From NCBI GenBank assembly GCA_014653365.1, contig JACWEQ010000009.1, positions 1 through 48,345 on the forward strand: a stretch of 48,345 nucleotides of DNA. The letters are read 5' to 3'. Position 1 is the first letter of the stretch; each line of letters starts with the position of its first letter. This DNA is from Pelagibacterales bacterium SAG-MED49. GTDB taxonomy: Bacteria; Pseudomonadota; Alphaproteobacteria; Pelagibacterales; Pelagibacteraceae. Below are positions 27,509 through 35,048 of the stretch, piece by piece. The translations under genes were made by a program, and so were the position numbers. The notes under the pieces are model-generated. The model saw only the letters and a list, made by a program, of their open reading frames with translations. It did no database searches and was not told the DNA's origin.

Positions 27509-27950
27509 AATTTTAATTATTATATTTTTTGGTTTGCTATCAGTAAGTTTTTCACATGCTGATAATCATGTTGAAATAGTTGAAAAGGCAAAAGAGGTTG
27601 TCAAAAGCTTAGAGTCAAATAGTGTTGACGATGAAGAGGTTCCTTTAAATGATCCATTTGCAGGTAACGAAGCATCTTCAAGTGCCAATATGAACATTCC
27701 TGAAGGTGAAGCGGAAGATGAAATGAGTCTATATAATTTTAAATTAGCAGGATTAATTTCTGGCAAGGACCATAGCTATATATCTTTAGTAAATTCTAGT
27801 GGAGAGTTTGTGAACTTAACAATAGGTCAATATTTAGGTAAAATAAAATTAGTTGATTTAAGAATTACAGAAGCCATTTTCGAAAAGGATGACAAAAGTT
27901 ATATAATTTTAGATTTTAACAATCAAATAAGAGAAACAAATGAATATTAA
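27495..27950 (+). CDS. pilP: Type IV pilus assembly protein PilP
   Basis: A 151-residue periplasmic protein that links the PilN/PilO complex to the secretin. The C-terminal domain (about 78-148) has the PilP strand pattern, with FKLAGLISG, YISLVNSSGEFVNLTIGQYLG and the final DFNNQIRE. The N-terminus is a normal signal peptide ending near SHADN with no lipobox cysteine, whereas PilP in other bacteria is usually a lipoprotein. It overlaps pilO by 14 bases and pilQ by 11 bases. Confidence 0.8.
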   Translation: MNFFKILIIIFFGLLSVSFSHADNHVEIVEKAKEVVKSLESNSVDDEEVPLNDPFAGNEASSSANMNIPEGEAEDEMSLYNFKLAGLISGKDHSYISLVNSSGEFVNLTIGQYLGKIKLVDLRITEAIFEKDDKSYIILDFNNQIRETNEY

Positions 27951-29484
27951 TAAATATCTTTCTTTATTTATTTTAATTATTTTTGCTCTTGTTTTAAACG
28001 GATGTGCTAACTCAAAATATAACAAGCCATTTAAGCACAATACTCCTTTAATTAAAGACGATATTAGAAAAGCAGGACAGTCAGAAATAGCTAAAACTTT
28101 AGAAATGGGACCAAAGCCTATTGAGGGAGATACTAGAAAATTAGGTAAAAGAAAAAAAATATCTTCACAAAAACAAAGAAATTATTTAATTATTTCCGAT
28201 CAATATCCAAAATTAAAACAGAGAATAACTCTTAAATTTCAAAATTTAGACTTTAAAGAGACGATGAAATTAATGGGTAAAATTGGTGAAATTAACATGT
28301 TGGTTGGTGATGAGGTTGCAGGTGCAATTTCAGCAGAATTAGTGGATGTTCCTTGGGATAAAGCTCTCCAAGCATTATTGGATATGAAAAATTATGCCTC
28401 CGATGTAGATATCACAAGTAATTTAATAAGAATTCATTCTCCAGAAACATTAACTCAACAGGAAAGCTATAAATCTTCAAGAGCATCAGCTTTAAAGAAA
28501 AAAGTTGAGCTAGAGGATAGTGTTGAACCAATTTTTTCTGAAATATTTAGACTTTATTACATCAGTCCAGCTCAAGCAAAATCGACATTAGATGAATTAT
28601 TTACAGCACAAGGAGGAGAAGGAAGTAGTTATAGTCCAATTCAAATAACTGAAGAAATAACAACAAGATCTATAATTGTGAGAGGAAAAGAAAAAGATTT
28701 AGATGTTGTAGATAAAGTGATCAAAGAAATTGATGTGAGAACTAAACAAGTTTTAATAGAAGCATTCATAGTTGAAGCAAACTCAGACTTTGAAAGAGCA
28801 TTGGGAACTAGATTAGGCGGATATTATAAAAGAAATAATGAAGTTTTGGGAGGTGTTGTAGGAAGTGGTAGTAGTGGATCAGCAGGAGTTACTGGAACGA
28901 CTGCAACAATAGGATCAACTACAGATTCGTTGACGAACTTTGCAGCAACAGGAGCTACAAGTGGAATAGGAATTCTAAAACAAACAGGTTCAGCTGTTTT
29001 AAAAGCAGAGATAACTGCATTAGAAGTAATGGGAATGGGTAAGACTATTTCAAATCCAAAAATATTTACAATAGATAATCAATCTGCAACAGTTACACAA
29101 GGTGAGGAAATTCCATATCAAACAACATCAGACGGAACTACCTCAACATCATTTAAAGAAGCAGCATTAAAATTAGAAGTTACACCAAGTATTATTGGAG
29201 ATGGGAACGTATTACTAACTATTCAAGTTAACAATGACACCCCTAATAGATCAGCAGGAGGTGATGAGCCTCCAATAAATAAAATGGAAATTGTAACAAA
29301 ACTATTAGTTGCAGATGGAGATATTGTGGTTATTGGTGGAATTAAAAAGAATGTAGTTGCAAATAGTAAATCACAAACACCCGGAATTGGAAATGTTCCA
29401 GTAATTGGAAATTTATTTAAAGGAAAATCAGGATCTGATAATTTAGACGAATTATTAGTGTTTATTGCACCTAGAATTTTATAA
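27940..29484 (+). CDS. pilQ: Outer-membrane secretin PilQ (MshL-like lipoprotein)
   Basis: Forms the outer-membrane gate for the pilus. The 514 residues start with a lipoprotein signal peptide, lipobox LNGC (Cys22). An N0-type domain follows (LKFQNLDFKETMKLMGKIG), an N1 domain (RSIIVRGKEKDLDVVDKVIKE), and the secretin core: VLIEAFIVEAN, the gly/ser/thr-rich gate region at about 300-345, VTQGEEIPYQT and the signature VIGGIKKNV ... GIGNVPVIGNLFKG. It is shorter than PilQ of Pseudomonas and lacks AMIN domains; the lipid anchor resembles MshL and may remove the need for a separate pilotin. The stop overlaps pilB by one base. Confidence 0.9.
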   Translation: MNINKYLSLFILIIFALVLNGCANSKYNKPFKHNTPLIKDDIRKAGQSEIAKTLEMGPKPIEGDTRKLGKRKKISSQKQRNYLIISDQYPKLKQRITLKFQNLDFKETMKLMGKIGEINMLVGDEVAGAISAELVDVPWDKALQALLDMKNYASDVDITSNLIRIHSPETLTQQESYKSSRASALKKKVELEDSVEPIFSEIFRLYYISPAQAKSTLDELFTAQGGEGSSYSPIQITEEITTRSIIVRGKEKDLDVVDKVIKEIDVRTKQVLIEAFIVEANSDFERALGTRLGGYYKRNNEVLGGVVGSGSSGSAGVTGTTATIGSTTDSLTNFAATGATSGIGILKQTGSAVLKAEITALEVMGMGKTISNPKIFTIDNQSATVTQGEEIPYQTTSDGTTSTSFKEAALKLEVTPSIIGDGNVLLTIQVNNDTPNRSAGGDEPPINKMEIVTKLLVADGDIVVIGGIKKNVVANSKSQTPGIGNVPVIGNLFKGKSGSDNLDELLVFIAPRIL

Positions 29485-31241
29485 TGATTAATATAAGTCG
29501 AGAAGCTGAAGTTAATTTGATTAACATTCTAATTGATCAAGATGTTATTTCTGGAAAAGATCTAATTAGTATTAAAAAAATATCTACAGATGAAAATAAA
29601 ACCCAGCTTGAAGCTGTTTTTCAATTAGAGTTAACAGACGAAGATAAAATTTTAAATTTATTGATAAGTGAGCAATCATTAGAAGTTATTGATTTAACAA
29701 CTATTGAAATTACTGATGAATTGAAATCAATTCTACCATCAAACTATATTAATATGAATTTTATTGCTCCATTTAAAATTGATGGAAATATTTTGCATAT
29801 TGCAATACCAGATAGTTCAAAATTAAGTTTGATGAGAAATCTTAAAACTATAACAAAAAAAGAAATTGAATTACATGGAGCTAAAATATCTCAAATCTCT
29901 AGTTTTATTGAAGTCTTAGCCAAAGATGGAGAAACAACTATAAAAAATATCCAAGAAGCAAATGAAATAAAAGAAAAGACTAAAACTTTTGACTATGATG
30001 TTGATGAAAGTGCTGAACTTTTAGATGAAAGTCCTGAGGAAGAAATTGAAGCAATAGAGAACGAGTCTGATGTTATAAAATTTAGTACGGCAGTGGTTGC
30101 AGAAGCAATTAAATCAGGTGTATCTGATATTCATATTGAGCCATTTAGATTTTCATCGAGAGTTAGATATAGAACAGATGGTATCTTACAAGAACAAGAA
30201 CATTTTGCAAAATTTTTACACTCGAATTATGGAGCGGTAGTTACACGTTTTAAAATTATGGGTAAATTGGATATTGCTGAGAGAAGATTGCCCCAAGATG
30301 GTGCAATTCCTTTTAAAATAGATGGTAAAGTAATTGATCTTCGTCTTTCGATTTTACCGACAGCTACAAATGAAAGAATCGTAATGAGGGTTCTAAATAA
30401 AGATGCAGGAGATATTAGTTTAGAACAATTAAATTTTGAGGAGCAAGATTTAAAAAATTTAAGAAAAGCGATACATGGGACCCAAGGACTTGTTTTGGTA
30501 ACTGGACCTACAGGATCTGGTAAAACAACAACTCTTTATAGTATTTTAAAAGAGGTATCCAAACCTCACCTGAATATTTTAACAGCTGAAGATCCTGTTG
30601 AATATGAATTAGATGGAGTAGGCCAAGTTCAAATTAAAGACGATATTGGTTATGATTTTCAAAGAGCATTGAGATCTTTTTTAAGACAAGACCCTGAAAT
30701 TATTCTTATTGGTGAGATGAGGGATAAAGAAACAGTAGACATTGGTTTGAAAGCTGCACTTACAGGTCACTTAGTTTTTAGTACACTTCACACTAATGAT
30801 GCCCCAAGTTCAATTACTAGACTTCAAAATATGGGTACTCCAGATTATTTAATTAGTGCAGCAGTTACTTTGATTTTAGCTCAAAGGTTAGCAAGAAAAA
30901 CTTGTCCTAACTGCAGAGTACCAGATGAAGATATTACTCCTAAAGCTTTAACAGATTTTGGTTTTACTGTTGAGGAGGCTTCAAGAGCTAAAGCTCAAAA
31001 GGGAGAGGGTTGTAGTCAATGTAAGGATTCAGGTTATAAAGGTAGAATGGGTATCTACGAAATTTTAAGTGTTTCAAAACCAATTAAAGAAGCAATTTTA
31101 GCAAAAGCAACTACACCAGAGCTAAAAGCGATTGCTATGAAAGAAGGGTTTAGAACTATGCAAGATATGGGTAGAGAATTAATTTTAACAGGTGATTTAA
31201 ATTTTAGAGAATACGATCGGGTTCTTTCTACAGAAGGTTAA
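29484..31241 (+). CDS. pilB: Type IV pilus extension ATPase PilB
   Basis: A cytosolic hexameric ATPase driving pilus polymerization. An N-terminal MshEN-like domain occupies about 1-150, with an acidic linker (DESAELLDESPEEEIEAIE). The catalytic core has GPTGSGKTTT near 341-350, the Asp box ILTAEDPVEYE, Walker B IILIGEMRD and the histidine box GHLVFSTLHT. The zinc-binding tetracysteine is complete: TCPNC and GCSQC near 473 and 511. Length 585 is typical. The start overlaps the pilQ stop by one base. Confidence 0.95.
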   Translation: MINISREAEVNLINILIDQDVISGKDLISIKKISTDENKTQLEAVFQLELTDEDKILNLLISEQSLEVIDLTTIEITDELKSILPSNYINMNFIAPFKIDGNILHIAIPDSSKLSLMRNLKTITKKEIELHGAKISQISSFIEVLAKDGETTIKNIQEANEIKEKTKTFDYDVDESAELLDESPEEEIEAIENESDVIKFSTAVVAEAIKSGVSDIHIEPFRFSSRVRYRTDGILQEQEHFAKFLHSNYGAVVTRFKIMGKLDIAERRLPQDGAIPFKIDGKVIDLRLSILPTATNERIVMRVLNKDAGDISLEQLNFEEQDLKNLRKAIHGTQGLVLVTGPTGSGKTTTLYSILKEVSKPHLNILTAEDPVEYELDGVGQVQIKDDIGYDFQRALRSFLRQDPEIILIGEMRDKETVDIGLKAALTGHLVFSTLHTNDAPSSITRLQNMGTPDYLISAAVTLILAQRLARKTCPNCRVPDEDITPKALTDFGFTVEEASRAKAQKGEGCSQCKDSGYKGRMGIYEILSVSKPIKEAILAKATTPELKAIAMKEGFRTMQDMGRELILTGDLNFREYDRVLSTEG

Positions 31242-31246
31242 ATTGA

Positions 31247-32491
31247 ATGTCTTCAGAAACTTATACATACAAAGGTATCTCAGCAGGAAAATATATCGAA
31301 GGTGATATAGAAGCTCTAAATCAAGAAGAAGCATCTTTTAAATTAAAAGAGCAAAAAATAATCATAACTAATTTAACAAAAACTAAAAAGAAGAAAGCAA
31401 CTACTAAAGAAAAGAAAAAAAGTGGTGGGTTTTCATTTGGAAAGAAAAAAGTCACTCCTCAAGATACAATGATGTTTTCAAAGCAATTTGCAACTATGGT
31501 TAAAGCAGGTTTGCCAATTTTAAGTACACTTGGGATGTTAAGAGATCAAATAGAGCACCCAACTTTAAAAGAAATTATTGAGGAAATTAGAAGAAATCTA
31601 GAAGGAGGTATTACTTTATCAAAATGTTTTGAAAGATACCCTGATATCTTTGACAATATTTACATAAATCTTATCAAAGCTGGAGAAGCAAGTGGAAAAT
31701 TAGATGATTTCTTACTTAAGCTGGTTGTTTCACTTGAAAAAAGAGAGAAAGTGAAGAAGAAAATTAAAGGTGCTTTAATGTACCCTGCAGTTATGTTTTT
31801 TACAGCAATTACTGTAATGGTTTTTATGTTAATTAAAGTAGTACCAGTTTTTGCAGAAATGTATGAAGGAATGGGTGTAGCTTTACCAGCATCAACTGCT
31901 GCTATTATGACGGCTAGTAATTTTATGAGAGGTTCTGGTGGAGGAACTTTGGCAATAGTTCTTATTACTGGATATATTATATTTAAAGTATCAATAACTA
32001 AATCAGCAGCACTAAGATATAAATGGCATAAACAAATGCTTAAGATGCCAGTTTTTGGAGATATGATTTTAAAATCTTTGATTGCAAGAATAGCATTAAT
32101 TATGGGTAACTTAAGTGCAGCAGGTGTTAACCTTTTAGAAGCTCTTGAGATTGCAAAATCAGTTAGTAATAATGACGTTGTAACAACTGCACTAGAGAAT
32201 GTTAAAAAAGGGGTTTTTTCTGGAGATACATTAACAAAATTATTTATGAAAGAACCTGTGTTCCCTCCAACTTTTAGTCAGTTGATATCTGTTGGAGAGC
32301 AAACTGGAAATTTAGATGAAATGTTTAGCTCTGTATCTGGTTATTATGAAGAGGAGTTTGATACTTCAGTTGATAATATGTCTAGTTTAATTGAACCAAT
32401 TATGATTGTTTTTATGGGTACGATGATTGGTGGATTAATGATTGCGATGTATTCACCAATATTCAATGTAGGTGCAATCATTGGTGGATAA
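31247..32491 (+). CDS. pilC: Type IV pilus inner-membrane platform protein PilC
   Basis: The platform on which PilB and PilT act. The 414 residues have two GspF domains and three membrane helices at about 183-205, 235-250 and 382-405. Family signatures include FSKQFATMVKAGLPIL, LIKAGEASGKLDDFLLKL, and in the second half LISVGEQTGNLDEM and EPIMIVFMGTMIGGLMIAMY. It is the last gene of the pilMN-to-pilC operon and converges on the kinase gene with a 6-base gap. Confidence 0.95.
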   Translation: MSSETYTYKGISAGKYIEGDIEALNQEEASFKLKEQKIIITNLTKTKKKKATTKEKKKSGGFSFGKKKVTPQDTMMFSKQFATMVKAGLPILSTLGMLRDQIEHPTLKEIIEEIRRNLEGGITLSKCFERYPDIFDNIYINLIKAGEASGKLDDFLLKLVVSLEKREKVKKKIKGALMYPAVMFFTAITVMVFMLIKVVPVFAEMYEGMGVALPASTAAIMTASNFMRGSGGGTLAIVLITGYIIFKVSITKSAALRYKWHKQMLKMPVFGDMILKSLIARIALIMGNLSAAGVNLLEALEIAKSVSNNDVVTTALENVKKGVFSGDTLTKLFMKEPVFPPTFSQLISVGEQTGNLDEMFSSVSGYYEEEFDTSVDNMSSLIEPIMIVFMGTMIGGLMIAMYSPIFNVGAIIGG

Positions 32492-32497
32492 TTTCTT

Positions 32498-32911
32498 TTA
32501 AAATGCTTTTGTTAAAATTAAGTGATTAACCCAATTTACTTTAGTTGTTTTAAATACAACTTCATCCATAATTTGACCAATAAAAAAAGTTCCAAGACCA
32601 CCTGCTTTTATATCATCTAAATCTCTGGGCTTTATATTTGATGGTACAACTGGTTTACCTTTATCCATTAATTCCATAGATAAGACATTATTATTAAACT
32701 TGATTATAATTTTCATTTCATCTTCAGTTGGTTGATTATTATAACCATGTTTAACTATATTTTGCGCAGCTTCTGCTAATGCCAAGACTAAATCATCTGT
32801 ATGATTTTCAAATATTGAATTTTTTTTAAACAGCTCTCTAGCAAAAACTCTAACTTCTCTTAAGCTAGCTGACTCAATTTTAAAATTTTGAGTTTCTTCA
32901 AAGTTCATCAA
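32498..32911 (-). CDS. RsbW/SpoIIAB-like serine kinase (anti-sigma-factor-type HATPase)
   Basis: A 137-residue HATPase_c_2 protein of the family that phosphorylates a STAS antagonist and in the unphosphorylated state sequesters a target such as a sigma factor. The N-box LALAEAAQNIVKHGY carries the Glu and Asn of the ATP-Mg site; the G1 box is MDKGKPV and the G2 box GGLGTFFIGQIMDEV. It overlaps the STAS gene by 4 bases, the usual pairing. No sigma factor gene is near, so the output partner is unknown. It lies between pilC and pilA, suggesting a pilus-related target. Confidence 0.85.
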   Translation of the reverse strand: MMNFEETQNFKIESASLREVRVFARELFKKNSIFENHTDDLVLALAEAAQNIVKHGYNNQPTEDEMKIIIKFNNNVLSMELMDKGKPVVPSNIKPRDLDDIKAGGLGTFFIGQIMDEVVFKTTKVNWVNHLILTKAF

Positions 32912-33213
32912 TCTAAGTTTAAGATTTGCTCTAGCTTAGCCATCATGATTACTTTAAGCACTGATTTGCTTATTTCTTTTAATATTACTTTTGTTCCAAG
33001 TTCAGTTGCTTGTTGATGGCTTTCAATGAGGACAGAAATTCCAGAAGAGTCCATATATTCAACGTCTTTTAAATTCAAATGAACTTCTTTTTTAGCCTCG
33101 ATTAAAGGCATAATAACTTCTTTAGCTTTTTCAGTGACATCCATGTCTATCTCACCGTTTAAAAAAACAGTTGCGATGTTACCTTCTTCTGTAACTTTGT
33201 ATGTCATATGCAT
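32908..33213 (-). CDS. STAS-domain anti-sigma-factor antagonist (RsbV/SpoIIAA-like)
   Basis: A 101-residue single-domain protein, the central node of a partner switch: phosphorylated on serine by its kinase, dephosphorylated by a SpoIIE-type phosphatase. The phospho-site loop VEYMDSSGISVLIE is intact, and the ATVFLNGEIDMD strand-turn is typical. The start is either Met1 or Met3 (33207). It is the only STAS protein seen in the window, while three SpoIIE phosphatases are encoded (4683-5972, 6914-8917, 35049-37280). It is transcribed divergently from the main pilin gene with a shared 139-base gap. Confidence 0.9.
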   Translation of the reverse strand: MHMTYKVTEEGNIATVFLNGEIDMDVTEKAKEVIMPLIEAKKEVHLNLKDVEYMDSSGISVLIESHQQATELGTKVILKEISKSVLKVIMMAKLEQILNLD

Positions 33214-33248
33214 TATATTTATTAAATTTTAGTAAAAATCAACATTTT

Positions 33249-33277
33249 TTAACACTTTAACCCAATATGGATATAAG
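33249..33277 (+). promoter_or_regulatory. Probable sigma70-type promoter for the main pilin gene
   Basis: TTAACA (33249-33254) and TATAAG (33272-33277) are separated by exactly 17 bases, about 75 bases before the pilA ATG. The leader between them is very A/T-rich, and a strong ribosome binding site, AGGAGA at 33340-33345, precedes the start. No sigma54 (GG-N10-GC) element was seen, unlike pilA of Pseudomonas. Confidence 0.45.
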
Positions 33278-33352
33278 GTACTTTTAAAATATAAAAAAAA
33301 AGATATAGTTTTTTAAAAAAATTTTTAATTTAAAAAACCAGGAGATATAAAA

Positions 33353-33817
33353 ATGAAAAAAAAAAACCAAAAAGGTTTTACATTAATTGAACTTTTAGTA
33401 GTAGTTGCCATTATTGGAATACTAGCAGCTGTAGGAGTAGTGGCGTACTCAGGTTATACTGCTGGAGCAAAGAAACAAGCAGCTAAATCAAATCATTCAG
33501 CTGTCACAAAATACATAGCTGCAGAATTACAAAAATGTAATCTTGGTGAAACAACAGTCATGGGTGGTAATCTAACTTGTGCAAATAATAATGTTGCAAA
33601 AACAGTTACCGCTGCAATTAAAGGTTTGTCAGACTTTCAAAATCCATATAATACGGCAGTAAAAGCTTTAAGAAGTTCTGTTGCATTTAATACTGATGCT
33701 GATGTAGGTTTTACTAATCTGTCAGCTAGTGGTAACAATGTTCGTATCAGGACTTGTTTTGCAACCGCATGCACTTCTGCTGACAACAAAAAACAAACAG
33801 ATGTTGCTGTTGAATAG
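33353..33817 (+). CDS. pilA: Major type IV pilin PilA
   Basis: A 154-residue prepilin with a short basic leader, cleavage at KG^FTLIELLVVVAIIG, and Glu5. The globular part has two cysteine pairs (KCNL / LTCANN and RTCFATACTS) able to form disulfides. The strong ribosome site, probable promoter and first position ahead of another pilin make it the likely major subunit. Bases 33356-33366 form an uninterrupted run of 11 A within codons 2-5; slippage there would shut off the protein. Confidence 0.9.
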   Translation: MKKKNQKGFTLIELLVVVAIIGILAAVGVVAYSGYTAGAKKQAAKSNHSAVTKYIAAELQKCNLGETTVMGGNLTCANNNVAKTVTAAIKGLSDFQNPYNTAVKALRSSVAFNTDADVGFTNLSASGNNVRIRTCFATACTSADNKKQTDVAVE

Positions 33818-33844
33818 TTTGTAATTTTTCTTAATTTTAATTAT

Positions 33845-34273
33845 ATGACAATTAAAAGCTCAGGCTTTACATTAATTGAACTTTTAGTTGTCGTTGCAAT
33901 TTTAGGTATAATTGCTGCAATAGGGATTTCGAGTTATAATGGTTATGTAGCAGGAACTAAGCAAAAGTCTGTTGAAAATGCAATGATGCAGATGTCTTTA
34001 GGACAAACAGAATATTATTCTCAGAATGGATATTATTATCCGCAAAAGACTTCAAACAATTGTAGTCCAACGAGTAGCACTACTTCTGATATTGAAAAAA
34101 AACTTCTTGGGGATGGAACTGAGGGACCAGATGTAATACCAGAAGAGCTTGGTTACAATGTTTGTATATGGAGATCTTCTCAGGGAAAATATGGAATAGT
34201 TGCCAAACAAGATAGTGGCACATGTGAAATAAAAATGTCAGACATGGGAACTTACACTAGAACAAAGTGCTAA
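33845..34273 (+). CDS. Second type IV pilin, PilE-like
   Basis: A 142-residue prepilin with a short leader and cleavage at SG^FTLIELLVVVAILG with Glu5. After the helix comes QMSLGQTEYYSQNGYYYP, a segment common in PilE-type minor pilins. The C-terminus has a disulfide-type loop between SGTCEIK and the final cysteine. It starts 27 bases after the pilA stop and is likely cotranscribed. It could be a minor pilin or an alternative fibre subunit. Confidence 0.85.
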   Translation: MTIKSSGFTLIELLVVVAILGIIAAIGISSYNGYVAGTKQKSVENAMMQMSLGQTEYYSQNGYYYPQKTSNNCSPTSSTTSDIEKKLLGDGTEGPDVIPEELGYNVCIWRSSQGKYGIVAKQDSGTCEIKMSDMGTYTRTKC

Positions 34274-34287
34274 TTAGTTAATTAATA

Positions 34288-34563
34288 ATGAATTTTGAAA
34301 ATCTTAGAAATGAGCTCTTAAAGTTAATTAAATCAAATGACTCAAAAAAAAACAAAATTTATGCATCATTCAGCTTAGGTTGGATAATCTTTATTGGATA
34401 TTTGACTTGGTGGAATGGATTGAATAGCTTAGCTTTAGACAAAAGTTTTAAATGGGATGAATGGTTTTGGTTTGGTGTTGTTCCTGCTTTAGCTCCATAT
34501 TTATTTCATTATATTTGGAATAATAAAAAAACTTCTGAAAAAAAAAATTACTTTAAAGAGTAA
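34288..34563 (+). CDS. Small two-helix membrane protein following the pilins, function unknown
   Basis: I do not recognise this 91-residue protein. Two hydrophobic segments are visible, at about 28-44 and 58-78 (WFWFGVVPALAPYLFHYIW), rich in tryptophan, with basic ends on both sides. It starts 14 bases after the second pilin gene, so it is probably in the same transcript. It has no prepilin leader or signal peptide. Confidence 0.6.
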   Translation: MNFENLRNELLKLIKSNDSKKNKIYASFSLGWIIFIGYLTWWNGLNSLALDKSFKWDEWFWFGVVPALAPYLFHYIWNNKKTSEKKNYFKE

Positions 34564-34602
34564 ACTTCAAAATTATTTATTTAACTCATAATGAGCACTT
34601 AT

Positions 34603-34640
34603 TATCTATTATTCAATAGATATAGATATAATTATCTATA
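34603..34640. promoter_or_regulatory. Two overlapping palindromes (TATCTAT/ATAGATA half-sites) upstream of the HMA-Amt genes
   Basis: TATCTATT-ATTC-AATAGATA at 34603-34622 is an inverted repeat with perfect 8-base arms. It overlaps a second one, TATAGATA-TAAT-TATCTATA at 34621-34640, also with perfect 8-base arms. Four half-sites thus lie at near-regular spacing, 60 bases before the HMA gene. This looks like an operator array for a dimeric regulator; the first palindrome might alternatively end the pilin transcript. The low GC makes a strong RNA hairpin less likely. Confidence 0.4.
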
Positions 34641-34697
34641 GAATTTTCATCATTTAGTAGCTAAAGTTTATTTAATTAAAATAAAGTCAGGGGTAAT

Positions 34698-35033
34698 ATG
34701 AAGTTTTTTAAAAAGATATCTGCAACATTTTTAATGTTATTTTTTTCAACTAATTTATTTGCTGCTCAAAGTCAGATTGCGCAGGTTAATGGAATGATGT
34801 GTATTAAGTGCCAAAAGATGGTTACAAAAGCTTTACAATCTGCAAGTCCAGATGCAAAAGTTACAGTATCTTGGCCCGAAGGAGTTGCCATATCTGCTTT
34901 TGGAGATAAATCTAATCTTACAGATGAAGACTATAAAAACGCAATTTTAGGGACAGGTTTTGAAGTGATGAAAGTAGTAAGCGTTGATAAAATTATCTCA
35001 GATGCCGAAGAAGCAAGACAATTAGTAGATTAA
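34698..35033 (+). CDS. Periplasmic heavy-metal-associated (HMA) domain protein
   Basis: A 111-residue protein with a signal peptide ending near FAAQS and a mature domain resembling MerP/CopZ. The metal site is GMMCIKC (GMxCxxC), expected to bind Cu(I) or a similar soft metal, or possibly to act in thiol chemistry. The remaining fold (KVTVSWPEGVAISAFG, then the GFEV strand) fits. A good ribosome site (AGGGG at 34687-34691) precedes the ATG. It ends 15 bases before the Amt-phosphatase gene, so the two are probably cotranscribed. No metal ATPase is nearby. Confidence 0.75.
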   Translation: MKFFKKISATFLMLFFSTNLFAAQSQIAQVNGMMCIKCQKMVTKALQSASPDAKVTVSWPEGVAISAFGDKSNLTDEDYKNAILGTGFEVMKVVSVDKIISDAEEARQLVD

Positions 35034-35048
35034 TTAGTCAAAAATATT

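Noticed and set aside
33214..33352. Sigma54 promoter for pilA
   Set aside because: No GG-N10-GC pair is present; a sigma70-type pair with 17-base spacing fits better.
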